Made by a program: the position numbers and the translations under genes | Part shown: positions 47,506 to 59,215 of the stretch, piece by piece | How positions within the stretch are numbered: the stretch's first letter is position 1 | Layout: every line of letters begins with the position of its first letter | Notes under the pieces: generated by a model | The model's database searches: none | What the model was told of the DNA's origin: nothing | Seen by the model: only the letters and a program-made list of their open reading frames with translations | Assembly (NCBI RefSeq): GCF_036323735.1 | Contig: NC_086024.1 | Coordinates: 66,956,424-67,020,423, forward strand | DNA length: 64,000 bases | Direction of reading: 5' to 3' | From: Rattus norvegicus | Taxonomy: Eukaryota; Chordata; Mammalia; Rodentia; Muridae

Positions 47506-49981
47506 TGTAATGGTTTGTATATTTGTGGCCTAGGAAGTGGCTCTATTAGGAGGTATGGCCTTGTTGGAGTGGGTGTGTCACTGTGGGCATGGGCTTAAGA
47601 CCCTCACCCTAGCAGCCTTAAGATGAAGGTGTAGAACTCTCAGCTCTTCTTGCACCAGGCCCTCCTGGACACTGCCATGCTCCCGTCTTGATGATAATAG
47701 ACTGAACCTCTGAACTTGTAAGCCAGCTTCAAATGTTATCCTTTATCATACTAGCAGTGGTCATGGTTTTACAGCAGTAAAAACCTAAGATATAAGTTGG
47801 TACCAGGGACATGGGTATTGCTGTGATAGGCCTGACCATGCTTTTGTTTGGAAGAATGTGGATTCTGGAACTTTGGATTTGGAAAGCAGTAGACTACTTT
47901 AAATGGGGCTTAATGGGTTATCCTAGTAGGAATATGGAAGTCTTTGCTACTGAGAGTGATTTGACTTATGCAGCCCTGGCCCAAAGAGGTTTCAGAAGAG
48001 AATTTCAGTATGTGGTATAAAGACTGTTTTTGTTGTATTTTGGTGAAGACTATGGCTGCTTTTTGCCTTTGTCCGAAGAGTCTGTCTAAAGCTAAGATAA
48101 AGATATTTATATTAATTGCATTGACAAAGGAAGTCTTAAGAGATGCCCAACATAGACTCTGTTCTCTGGTTAAGTCTCATGAAGAACATTTTGAACAATC
48201 ACGTAGTTTAGAAAGGAAAAATATAAAGTATACGGTTAGAGCATTAAAGGGGCACCAGTAAGTGAAATGGAGCAGAATCATGTATTCAAGGATATCACTG
48301 AATTAAGAAAGTGAGACTTTGGAGCAAGATCCTACCTTGCTAAATTTAGATCCAGGCATGGTGGCACACACCGTTAATCCCAGGAGATAAAGTGCAATAG
48401 ATCTCTGAGTTCAAGGCCAGCCTAGGACAGAGCAAGTTCTAGGTGAAGAAAAGCTTTAATCAAAATCAGGTGTAGTGATGACCACCTTTAATCCCAGGAG
48501 ACTGGCATGCAGCTCTCTGAGTTCAAGGTCAATATACAGTGCAATCTACAGCCAAGCTTGGGCAGTGAAGGAGTTGCAAAAGAGGAAGCTAGTGATACTG
48601 TGACCATGTTCCAGGTCCTACAAGCAGCAGAACTAGTCAGCTTTGACTAAGTGGCTCTGGCTTTAGAGTCAAGAATAGAAGGGATTACTTGCACAATTGA
48701 TGCTTGTTAGCTGGAACTAAGAAACTAGTGGTGATAAAGAAGAGACCAGCATTACTGAGGTGAAATTTTCTGGGAAGTGTTTTCTGAGAGCACAAAGAAA
48801 CTGTACTAGAGATAGCCAAAATTGTACCTCCTTCTGCAGCTGTACTGGGTAATGTATAAGATTCACCCAGGTGGTACTGGTTTTGAAGATATGAAGGCAT
48901 CCTGAAGAACAGCTGAGGCTTGGCACTGTGAGAGGCCATGGAAAGTCATTGGTGAAGGTGCAGCCTCAGTTGCAGTTGATGGCCCAGGACTGAAGGGGTT
49001 GGTCATGCAAAAAGCTAAGACTTGGCAGCATGAGGAAAGCCTATGAGAGGCTATTGGTGAAGCCTAGTTGCAGCAGAAGACCCCAGTGTATTGGAGACAC
49101 CAATACAATGGGATGACACCAAGAACAGCAGTGCTATAGAGTGGATCAACTTGAGCTTAGAGTGCTACAGGGGGCAAAACTGGAGAAGATATGCTCTTTG
49201 GGGGAGCCCAGAAGATCAGGTGTGGTTCTCAGACATTGAAACAAGAAGCTGTAAGTTTGAAGTTGCCTTGGAACCCGCAAGATGTTCAAGATGCCAGAGC
49301 CATGGTCTGTCTACTGAGAAAAGCTGCTAACAGAGTGGAACCAGCTAAGGTGAAAGAAGTTTGTTGCTGTCAACAAAGATGAAAAAGGAGCTGGAGTTCT
49401 GAAGACCACTTTGACATCACACATGGAGATGCAGAGTTTGGACTTTGTCCAGCTGGTTTCCTGTCTTGCTTTAGGGGTTACAGTTAAGTGATTGTGATGA
49501 ATCTCAGAAGAGACCTTGAACTTTGGACTTTTAACATTTTTTAGGCTGGTATAGACTATGGAGACTGGTAGTCGAACTAAATGTATTTTACACATGGTAT
49601 ATTTAGGTATGGTCCCCATAGACTCATATGTTTAAACAAGACTATGGGGGCCAGGGAGTGGAATACGATAGTTTGTATATGCTTGGCCCAGGAAGTGGCA
49701 CTATTAGAAAGCATGGCCTTGTTGGAGTAGGTGTGTCACTGTGGGCATGGGCTTAAGACTCTCACTCTAGCTGCCTGGAAGTTAGTCACTAGCAGCCTTC
49801 AGGTGAAGATGTAGAACTCTCAGCTCTTCTTGCACCATGCCTGCCTAGATGCTACCATGCTCCCACCTTGATGATAATGGCCTAAAACTCTGAACCTGTA
49901 AGACAGCCCCCAGTTAAGTGTTGTCCTTTATGACTTGCATTGATCAAGGTGTCTGTTCACAGCAGTAAAAACCCTAAGACA
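47506..49981 (+). mobile_element. Complete non-autonomous MaLR (MT-type, ERVL class) element
   Basis: The 5' LTR (47506 to about 47792) and 3' LTR (about 49664-49981) share the MT-type body (TGGTTTGTATAT onward, GTGTGTCACTGTGGGCATGG) and point the same way. They are flanked by a perfect 5-bp duplication, ATAGT, at 47501-47505 and 49982-49986. A tRNA-Leu-like primer-binding sequence (TGGTACCAGGG) follows the 5' LTR from about 47797, and a purine-rich tract (GGGGGCCAGGGAGTGGAA) precedes the 3' LTR. The interior has no gag, pol or env frame, only short chance ORFs, as expected for MaLR elements that move using ERVL enzymes. Confidence 0.9.
48350..48590 (+). repeat. Two B1-like SINE copies inside the MaLR interior
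   Basis: The first copy (48350 to about 48462) has CAGGCATGGTGGCACACACC and GTTCAAGGCCAGCCTAG. The second (48468-48590) has CAGGTGTAGTGATGACCACC and GAGTTCAAGGTC. Both carry the 7SL-derived B1 signature, are diverged and point the same way. Confidence 0.75.
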
Positions 49982-49986
49982 ATAGT

Positions 49987-51104
49987 GAAACAAAATATCA
50001 AAAAAAAAATTAAGTCAATGTGAGAAATTATTCAGGAAAAATCTAGATTTCTTAAAGAGCATGGTGAACATCCCTGTTCATAATTAGAGGACATCAGGAC
50101 GCGAACTTAAGCAGGGCAGGAGCTAATGGGGGGTGCTGCTTACTAGCTTGTTCTTCCTAGCTTGTTCAGCTTGCTGGTGATCGTTACAGAGATTCTTGCT
50201 TTTGCAGTACTCAGTAATAGATTACTTAGATATTATATGCAAGCTAATCATTTGGCAAAACTTTAAAAAAATACATCAAAGTTCTCTTTCTTTTTTAAAA
50301 TTTCACTTTTCCTCTACATTACAAAGAAAGAATTGAAAAGTGGTTAAAGAATATGAAGTGAGATTCTCAGGTTCCCAGTAAGTACCAATTCCTGTGTAGT
50401 GACCATTTTACTCCTGACTCTCTTGCCATCAGATAGGGTATCCATTTTTTTAAAAGCAAACTGTAATCCCAACAATATTTTTCTTTGCCTGAACACTGTC
50501 AAGTATTGAAGGAGTGGAGAGGGAGTAAAGTTGAGTAGGGTGGCCCATTACTGGGATGATTTTCAAGGTGATTGAGTAGAGAAAGCAAAAAAGATTACTA
50601 ATGAGAAATGCATGAGAGAAAAACAACACTAATTTGTACCAGTACTAAAAGTATGGCAATATATTTAAAATTTAAATTGTTATGAAGCCATTTAAAACAA
50701 CAACAAAAAATAGCACTTGGATACATACATTGTATTAAAATTAACTAATAGGTTATGCTTTCATACCAGTCATTTAAAAACCTAAAATGTTTGTCATATA
50801 TTGAAGAGTGTACTGCTCTTAAAAATTAATTAAAAATATACTAAGTAGAAGTTTCTTGCTTAAATACATTTGTTTGGCCAGTATACTACTTAAAGTTATA
50901 GCTTCATGGTTCCAACTGATAAGAGTCTATATATTTTTCAGATTTTAAAATATTTTCTAGGGAGAAGATATTGCTGAAAAAATAAAAATAAGTCTCAGAA
51001 GAGAAAATTGAGAGATGAGAAAGAAGTATGCCTAAAAGCTAAGTCTTAAGAATCATTTGTATCCTTGTATTTCCTTTAAACAGCAGCAATTTTGGGTTAG
51101 AATT
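49987..51104. other. No gene seen
   Basis: AT-rich sequence between the MaLR and an L1 fragment. Confidence 0.5.
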
Positions 51105-51435
51105 TTGGAGATGGGTAGGTGACCCCATCCCTTAACTGTGGGGAGCTATGCCTAAACTCTAGTTATAGTCTCAACAGGTTCTCCCTCCCCTCTGTAGGGT
51201 ATTTCAGTTGATGTCATCACCATGGGGTCCTGGGAGGCCCTTTCTTTCCCAGCATCTGGGACTTTCTGATTCCCATCCAGAGACTGCCTCATCTGGGGAT
51301 CCATCCCATACGCAGACACCAAACCCAGACACTATTGCTGATGCCAAGAAGTGCTTGCTGACAGGAGTCTGACACAGCTGTCTCCTGAGAGGCTCTTTGA
51401 GCTATAAGAGCAGCATCTAGGAAGATGAATTATAA
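51105..51435 (+). mobile_element. L1 3'UTR fragment
   Basis: CCTCATCTGGGGATCCATCC, GACACTATTGCTGATGCC and AGCTGTCTCCTGAGAGGC are closely shared with the L1 3'UTR at about 63215-63330 in this window. Confidence 0.8.
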
Positions 51436-51860
51436 ACCAACTACAACAGGAGAGCTGGCTATCTGAAGAAAATGTCAAGATAGCAGAACTATTTCAGAAT
51501 GTATGACGTCAGCATGATATAAAGATGTTTTTAAGGTGTGGTCTTTGCGTAAGCTTTTCCAGCTTAATCATGTGAAGTGAACTTTGTCCTATAAATAAAG
51601 TTCTTTGAAGCTATTAAATTGCTCTAATGTTACAACACAACATAGTGTTCATAGAATGCTTGTTAAAAAGGGGGAAACTAGAAGAGCTGCTTGACTGAAG
51701 AAACAGTTTTATTACTTGATAATTTTCCTATTAGAGTTAAAATGGTAAGATTTATTTATTAAATAATAAAAAAATGTAAAAACTGCCCAACTACATCAGT
51801 GCTGGAAATTTTACTTTCATATGACTTGAACAAGCCAGTATCTGAACCCTCAGAACGCTG

Positions 51861-51940
51861 GGGATATAGTTCTGTGATAAAGCACTTGCCTAGTTTGTAC
51901 AAGGCCTTTGTGGTCTACTCTCAGAACTGGAGGAAAAGGA
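51861..51940 (+). repeat. ID/B4-like SINE fragment
   Basis: CTGGGGATATAGTTCTGTG and AAGCACTTGCCTAG match a diverged tRNA-derived head. Confidence 0.6.
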
Positions 51941-52643
51941 GAGCCACGGTCCCTAATCTGTGAATTAAGAGCATTTACTATATCATTAGTATTCTGTTTC
52001 TTTGAAGATAATTTGCTTAGAACAGAGTTTCTGCACGTTGATATGTACTAATAGTAAATGATGGCTAGAATTTAATACTAACTATTAGATTATCCTCAAT
52101 ATAGTTTGTGTGTTGTGTAACCATTCGACTGTAGTTATGTACCTATAATATAAAGGAAAATACCACTATTTGCATTTTATTTCAGTTGACCTCAGCTGTT
52201 AAGAGAGATGCTTTAAAGTTGAAAGAAAATACATATTTCAGTACTTTATATATGTGATTCACCATTATAATATAGCCATTTAAGTGTCTTAACACACTGT
52301 GTTTATGAACCTATATTTATAAACCAAAAAGCTCATTGACACTAATTTTAAATATAATATCTTACAAATAAATCATAGTTTGTATTTATTTCTTAATAGG
52401 TATGTTTTTTGAAGTACATTTCTATCAAGTTTACATCAAAAATAGTATAACTTAGTATACATTCCCTCCTAAGTATACTTTAGTATCTTATAAGAAGAAA
52501 TTTTAACTATTTAAGACTTTAGAGAGAATTGATGGTGATAAATTAAGTAAAAATACTGTTTTGGTCCATATTGGTTTTTGTTTGGTATATGATTTTGTTC
52601 CATTCTCCTGCTGATCCTAATTCACGCTACCCTCACCTCCCAG
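51941..52643. other. No gene seen; ends in a candidate splice acceptor
   Basis: AT-rich intron-like sequence ending in a pyrimidine tract plus CAG at 52641-52643. Confidence 0.5.
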
Positions 52644-52859
52644 GTGAAAGAGACACAAGGTTTGGATGTGATACATCATTCAGGTCCAGGTCACCCCAGC
52701 AAGGACTCACTTGCAAGGCAGTCAGCTGCTCAAGATTATGGTGGATATTTCTTCAAATTCTTTCTGCTCATTGTTGGTCTCCTTTGCATTTTTGTTCTTG
52801 GCTTCATCTTTGTCCAGTTTCACAAATTCACTGAGAGTTATTCAAATGTTGCTGGATAG
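52644..52859 (+). CDS. Unassigned terminal-exon-like ORF with C-terminal transmembrane segment
   Basis: The open frame reads VKETQGLDVIHHSGPG onward for 71 codons to a TAG. Residues about 33-57 (YFFKFFLLIVGLLCIFVLGF and onward) form one strong hydrophobic segment, followed by a short polar tail ending TESYSNVAG. This is tail-anchored or type II-like topology. A pyrimidine-rich tract and CAG directly precede 52644, with a plausible branch-point CTAAT about 25 nt upstream, so this looks like the last coding exon of a spliced gene. There is no initiating ATG; the first codon is GTG. I do not recognise the family and found no partner exon upstream. Alternatives are a 5'-truncated retrocopy (an A-rich run starts at about 52929) or a chance ORF. 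It lies 6.6 kb downstream of the THAP relic on the same strand. Confidence 0.4.
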   Translation: MKETQGLDVIHHSGPGHPSKDSLARQSAAQDYGGYFFKFFLLIVGLLCIFVLGFIFVQFHKFTESYSNVAG

Positions 52860-53476
52860 TGAGGAATGACTGTTCTTTATTCACCTCTGTGGGGTCAGCA
52901 TCTGATTCCCAGCAGTTTAAACTTGAAACAGAAAAAAAAAAAAGCAAACAAACAAAAAACACTTTTCTGCCATCCTCTCTGGAGTGCAGAAGCAGCCCTT
53001 CAGGATGGGCCAGTTCTTGAAGGTGGAGATGCAGTGGTCCTTGAGAAACAGGTGCCAGGCCAGAGGGCAGTGCCAGAGTCTCCAAGACACTGTCACCACA
53101 ACACTCTATATTGAACTTAAGAGAAATGAATGTAAAACTAAAGACTGTTATGGCATAGGTTGAAGATGGGCTGATTTTTTTCCTGAGAACAACTGAACAA
53201 CTGAATGTGTTACTTCTTAAGACCTTGAGCAAGGTGGTATTGGTCTCATTCTTAGATTTTTGTTCAATGGAAAACACTATTGACTGATGGTTCTGAAAAT
53301 TCTATAATATAACAAATATGTTACATTATAGAAAATAGGCAACTTAGAAAATAGGAGGTGCTCGATAAATGTTAGTTGTTCCCAAATAACAATGTTTTGT
53401 AAGTGGGATGTTGATTATTTTTAACCATACTGGACTTCATTTCTTCAGGATACTAAAATCAGTTGGTATATACACC

Positions 53477-53480
<4 letters not shown>
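52860..53480 (+). other. Possible 3'UTR of the 52644 ORF; otherwise unassigned
   Basis: This non-coding sequence begins after the TAG and has an A-rich run at 52929-52960. Around 53350-53380 it contains a piece resembling the 3' end of an old L2/MIR element (GGTGCTCGATAAATGTTAG). No clear polyadenylation signal is placed close to the stop. Confidence 0.3.

Positions 53481-53523
<43 letters not shown>
53481..53523. repeat. (CA)n microsatellite
   Basis: About 21 CA units. Confidence 0.97.
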
Positions 53524-53525
<2 letters not shown>

Positions 53526-53780
53526 TTTTATTGGTGACTATAAGCAAAAGCAAACTGTTTCCACATTACATTCTGTTGATATACAATTTAAGTAATACAA
53601 AAATAATCTTACAAGTGTTAATATCATATTAATTTCCTATTTCTTTTAGTTATATCATTTTCTTCCTGAATAGGCATAAATCTAGCTGGGTTCCTTGAAA
53701 CTTAATAGGCTAAAATAAGATATTTTCTTGTCTTGACTATAATAAACCAAGGATGTTCTCAATCTAACCCAGTTAATCTC

Positions 53781-54136
53781 TGCGGTAGTTTAAATGAAAA
53801 TGACCCCATAGGCTCTTATGGAGTGACATTGTAGAAAGACTGGCCTTATTGGAGTAGGTGTGGTCTTGTTGGAAGTAGGCCTGTTACTGGGTGTGGGCTT
53901 GAGCTCAAACTAGGCCTAGCAGATCAGTTAGACTGGTTCTTTCCCAAATGCTATGGATCAAGATATAAAACTCTCAGCTGCTTCTCCAGCACCATGTCTG
54001 CCTGCACACTGCCATTCTTCCCACCATGACAATAATGAACTAAACCAATGAAATTGTAAGCCAGCCCCAATGAAATGTTTTCATTTGTAAGAGTTGCTTT
54101 GGTCACTGTGTCTCTTCACTGCAAGAAAACCATAAG
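53781..54136 (+). mobile_element. MT-type MaLR LTR, right end next to an ID SINE
   Basis: It begins TGCGGTAGTTTAAATG and carries TTGGAGTAGGTGTGGTCTTG and GTCTCTTCACTGCAAG. The usual terminal CTAAGACA is missing or degenerate. An ID element inserts immediately after it. Confidence 0.75.
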
Positions 54137-54137
54137 G

Positions 54138-54255
54138 TTTTTTTTTTGTTTTTTTTTTTTTTTTTTTTGGTTCTCTTTTTCGGAGCTGGGGACCGAACCC
54201 AGGGCCTTGCGCTTCCTAGGTAAGCGCTCTACCACTGAGCTAAATCCCCAGCCCC
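54138..54255 (-). repeat. ID SINE, antisense
   Basis: A long T-rich tail is followed by CGGAGCTGGGGACCGAACCC and CCACTGAGCTAAATCCCCAG. CATAAG(G)TTTT repeats on both sides as a TSD. It carries the GCGCTTCCTAGG subtype, like the copy at 24029. Confidence 0.94.
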
Positions 54256-54509
54256 ATAAGTTTTATTTTCAAATTCGGACTTGCTTCATTTTTTATTTGA
54301 CTATTACAGGAACCACTTCGTCATTCTTGCACATATTGTTAACTGCCTTTTAGTTTTATTAAATAAAAGCCAACCTTGCCATTATGACTGTGATCTATCC
54401 TTGTGTTTATCCTGTGTTCTACCCACGCTAGATTTCCTAGTACTTCCCAAACACACTAGACAAATACACCATCCCTGTGTCTACTCATTTTATTCTCTAA
54501 CCTCAGCCA

Positions 54510-54511
<2 letters not shown>

Positions 54512-54563
<52 letters not shown>
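54512..54563. repeat. (CA)n microsatellite
   Basis: About 26 CA units. Confidence 0.97.
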
Positions 54564-54565
<2 letters not shown>

Positions 54566-54644
54566 TGGCTGTAATGAGATTTTATTTTTGTTTTTAAGTC
54601 AAAATTGTTTCTTGTCTATTTTATACAGGGCTTTGGGTTTTGTG

Positions 54645-54765
54645 GATATTGGTTTTGAGACAGGATCTTACTATGTAACCCAAGATAATCTCAAACTTTA
54701 CCATCCATCCTCCTGCCTCTGCCTGTAGAATTCTTTGAGTAGAAAGATATACCTGGCCTGGGCTT
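54645..54765 (-). repeat. B1 SINE, antisense
   Basis: GGTTTTGAGACAGGATCTTA, TATGTAACCCAAGATAATC and ATATACCTGGCCTGG match an antisense B1. Confidence 0.8.
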
Positions 54766-56589
54766 TGTTTTGTAACACCATGACAGCACTTGTGTACTTT
54801 TTATATCATTGTCATTATTATATCTATAGCTCCCTCTTTCACTGTATTGTGGGCTTTTAGGGTTGTTTTCTGTTGTTACACTCCTCTTTGTTCTTCTATA
54901 ATGTGACTTTACAGTTCTTCTATCTAGAGATAGAGTTGTTTTACCTCCTTGAATCTGGGTAGGCTCTGTGACTGATTATATCAGTAGAATGTTACAAGTG
55001 CAACACCGACAATTCCAGATTTTTCCTTTCATTATCCTGTTATCTTCCATGTCCTTTGGGAGCTCTTAGATGGTCAGATGCCATGTAAGATAGTCCCCCA
55101 CCTCCATAACATTGAAAAGTCCATTCCTCATAGGCTGTAAAGACAACTGATTCTAAAGTACAGGCTGCTCTAAATGACAGCAATGCAGCAGAGAGAAACC
55201 TCTCTGAGCACTTCTCACATTGCTCTACAAAACTGTGGGCAAAGTATTTCTTTTAAGGTTGTAATTTTTGGATGTGTAATTAGACAACTAAAACTATTAT
55301 TTATATCATCTTCTTCATTGCTACTCACGATCACTTGTCCTATAAAACATTATGCTTCTTTTTATTCTTATTCGTCTAAGTTCAGTTCCTGGTTGGATTC
55401 AGATATCTTTTCTTTCTTTTGTTTTTTTCCCTCTCTTTTTATTTTTCCTGTAACATCAGATTACCTAACTGGAAGAAATCACAGAAATGTCCAGATTTGA
55501 TTCTAAACAAATGACTACAGTTAACTTCAAATGGTAGTGTTAACTTTTTCTCTAGTGAGTGTTTAACTGCTCTCTAATTCTTTTTCAAACTCTTCCCTCT
55601 CCTACCTCAGCCTTCTGATTTCATTTGTCATCATGTGCTTCACAGAGAAAATCATAAGCATGCTTAACTATGGACTAAACTGGGCTCCCAAATACCCGTT
55701 TGAAAGCGCTAATCTCCAACTGTCCATATTTAGAGATAGGGGCTTTAAAGAAGTAAGTTAAATGAGTACATGTGGGATCCTGATGCATGGGATTCGTGTA
55801 TTCATGAGAAGTACCAGACAGATGCTCGTCTTCTCCCTTTGCAGCCATGAGTGTGCTTTGTCATTAACTTAATTAACAATTAAGATGCTTGTTAATATCT
55901 CATGCCATTAAAAAAAAGTCAGAGAAAGAGATTTCAAGATGGTCATGGCCACCAGAACCTGTGTGATCTCAGGACAGGTCCAAGGAGCCTGAGAGACCAT
56001 GGAAGCTTCAAGGGGAGATATGACAGCAGAGGATGAGCCTGCAGAGCTGACAATATCTCCGAACAACTAAAATAAAAGGGAAGGTCTTACAGGAAGATGC
56101 TTTTAAAAAGTGGTTTCACTAGAAAGAAAGTGAACTAGAAACACCGTGGCAGCAAGTATAGAAGTGAGATACAATGCATGAAGGAGCACATAAGGAACAA
56201 ATAGGGCCTAGTTCTTGGGCAGCTAGGAGACTGGGGCTACCAGTAGGCCTGCCTGTCCCCATTGCTACCTGCTAAGCCTGTGTTGCCACTAGACAACACA
56301 GTGGAGCCTCTGCCACTGCTGCAGTCGGAAGTGCTTACCTGACTGAGGAGGGGAGATTGGGGACTCCAGAGCTGGCAGGATGACCAGGCCCAGGGCAGGA
56401 TTGGAGTTCAACAGCCTGGATTTCTAGCAGGTCCTACCCCTAACATGCTGCCACACTGTACAATCACCATGACTCTGAACAACAAGATATTGGAGATGAA
56501 GAATGGTTCATTTTCTGGATTAAGTCTCCTCGAAAAACTTCTGTGGTCTGTATTACCATGTAGGCCATGCTGGTGTCGTGATCTGAGTT
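54766..56589. other. No gene seen; right part may be LINE-derived
   Basis: 55920-56500 is GC-richer and may be an L1 5' region or a retained LTR. No coding domain was seen. Confidence 0.35.
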
Positions 56590-57000
56590 GCTGCTAGAAA
56601 ACCATATGGATCATAATTACCATTCTTCATTGCTAATATCTTGTGCTGCCATCTGCAGACTCCTAAGACTGAGACCTATTGAAGGCTTCTGTGAGAATCC
56701 CTGCCCAAAATAAAGTCCAGACAGAGATCTATTAAAGAGAGTCCTTAAAAACTTTGATACAAGTATTGAAGTGTAGTTCTTCAAAGTTGATAGCTTCTGG
56801 CTGGGGGTGGGAGTCAGGAAAGACCCAGTTTTCTTTAAGAGGCTGGGCCCTGGAAGTTTAGTCATTTCCAATGAGCATATGAGTAACACAAATTGGACTT
56901 GGTGGTGTTTGTGGGAGTAAAAAGTTGGGAGGGTGGACCTGGGAGGAATGGGAAGCACTAGGTACACTGTATGAAATTACCAAATAATTAATAAAATTTC
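56590..57000 (+). mobile_element. Probable old L1 3' end fragment
   Basis: GAGGGTGGACCTGGGAGGAA followed by TGTATGAAATTACCAAATAA and TTAATAAAATTTC is typical of old rodent L1 3' ends. The left boundary is vague, and the GC-rich 55920-56500 may belong to it. Confidence 0.5.
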
Positions 57001-57059
57001 TATGTTGAGGAAAAAAATAAAGGAGTAGAGATTACATTTGAAAGGGTTGATAAAAAGTG

Positions 57060-57335
57060 AATAACCTAATGAAATAAAGCTTTATATTACTCAGAATAAT
57101 GAATCCCCATCAAGATGTCATACTCTGATCTCCAGGATGAGTAGATGTCACCTTACAAGGCAAACAAAAGATATTCTGCAGATGTAGTTGATATTGCAGA
57201 CCTCTGGATACCACCATGCCTTCCCAGCCATGTCGAACTGTACCTTCAAAGTGGACATACAAAAATAAACCCTTAAGTTGCTTTGTCAGGTTTTTTTTTT
57301 TTTCACATCAATGAGAAAAGTAACTAATGCAATTG
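57060..57335 (+). mobile_element. MaLR/ORR1-like LTR end fragment
   Basis: CAAAAATAAACCCTTAAGTT, CTTTGTCAGG and GAGAAAAGTAACTAATGCAA match the 3' end of rodent MaLR LTRs. The left side is diverged. Confidence 0.5.
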
Positions 57336-58599
57336 GAGAACCTCTTCTTACCAGAGAGATACAATATGAAGACTCAATCCACTTTGCTAACTTTGAAGGC
57401 AGGAAGGAGAAACTGAGGAACATGGCAGCATCCACAAACTAGAAACACCTCTCAGACTACAGCATCAGAAAAAGTGATGACCTCATTCCTAAAACAGAAA
57501 GGAATCCAGTTCATCGCACAATCTAAACAGATATATTCTCCCTCTAGAATGAAATACATTCCACTATCACCCTATCCCTGACTTCTAAAGAACTATAAAA
57601 ATATTTCTATTGTTTTAATCCACTATATTTAACAGCAGCAATAAGAAAGTAATGCAAGTGGTTAATTTGAGATTCAGATTTCTTTTATTCAGCTTAAGTA
57701 TCCTCCCAGATGCCTTAAAAGTACATCTTGTCTTAGCCTGTTTTCCTTAATTCACTCAGACAGCTTTCTTATTGAAATACAATTAATTCTTTATTCAGAG
57801 GTTGCAAGCATTGAATAAAATGTGAAATTATTTTAAAACTTTAAAGGCTATAGAAATATCACATACTAACATTGTTACTTGAATTCTCTTTATAATGGTC
57901 TTATACCAAAACTCAAACACTATATTTATACTCCTGTATTTATTCACTGAGGCCTAATAGACCCAGAATTTGAAATTTATTACTACCTTCATCAAAATGT
58001 GGTGGGGAGTAGTAGTCTTAGTGTTTTGATTCCTTGAGTACCACCTCAACAACCCTGTGAAAATGTGGGTGGAATTCAGTTATTGTCATGTGAGATAAAA
58101 TAAGCTACAGATTTGCTCCAAACACTTGCATTCTAATATCAAAATATTTCCTAGGATTTATGCATAGTCCTTACAACTTTGTGAACATCTAAATATTAGA
58201 GTAAATGTGCCTCAGATTCTGAGCGGAAATAGGACAAATTATGTGAATAGATGGATGAAAGGGAGGAAGACAGGACTGAAAAGAGTGTGCATGAGTAGAT
58301 TGCTAGATGGCAAATACAGGGAATTTGCATGAGACAGTTAAGAATTCTTAGGACTCAGGGTGTAAAGAGGAAACAGGGTAAAGTGTTCTACAGTCTCATT
58401 AGTCTCTATAACAGGAACTTCCCTCCTCTTCTGTGAAGTGAGAGTCTAGATAGCTACTTCCTCCTAAATGGCACCTGTTCCACTCTATGGTTTTACAAAC
58501 AGGACCCTGACATTGTGAGCCCATAGCTTTGAGTACCACTATTGGTTGGTTTTCTCAAATTTTATAATGCCAAATTTCAAGAGACAGATTGAGTCAATC

Positions 58600-58603
<4 letters not shown>
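57336..58603. other. No gene seen
   Basis: Unique-looking AT-rich sequence. Confidence 0.5.

Positions 58604-58692
<89 letters not shown>
58604..58692. repeat. Compound (TA)n(CA)n microsatellite
   Basis: About 18 TA units followed directly by about 25 CA units. Confidence 0.97.
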
Positions 58693-59215
58693 AGTGAAAG
58701 GAGAAAACTTGGGAATTGACATTGCTGGATAAGATTTCACAGGCTGAAATTGCACCCAGTGAACAGAGTGGGAAATGGCTACATGGTATAGGACACAGCC
58801 CAGCTATCTCATTAGTTTTTATATTTATATTACACTGGCCTCTTTGGAAGCAAGCTCCTCTAGCTTCATGCTTCTGCTTGAGCTTGCAAGTGCCCACTAA
58901 GATAGGAACAAAGAACCAACAAGCACTGTATAGGATGGCCTGATACTATCAAACTGAAAGTAGACTCAAAGCTAGTATAGATTCACAAACAGTAGTTGTA
59001 ATGTGAGAACTACTCCCATGTCAAACATTTCTCAAGTATATCTGAGGAATAGAAGAAAATCTGAAGTACTCACATGACAACTGTGTTTCAGAGAAACCTT
59101 ATGAACAAAGACCCACCTTTAATCAGTTATAGGCACATACATGGTTCTGTTCCAAGCACCCAGGACTTAGACATAATCATATTCAAAAGACCGAGAAGTC
59201 ATAAATTTAGATTTT
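58693..59215. other. No gene seen
   Basis: Unique-looking sequence between a microsatellite and a B1. Confidence 0.5.

Noticed and set aside
47811..49382. Several ORFs of 60-100 codons
   Set aside because: They lie in the non-coding interior of a MaLR element and match no retroviral domain.
53408..54574. ORFs with Thr-His repeats
   Set aside because: They translate CA microsatellites and SINE/LTR sequence.
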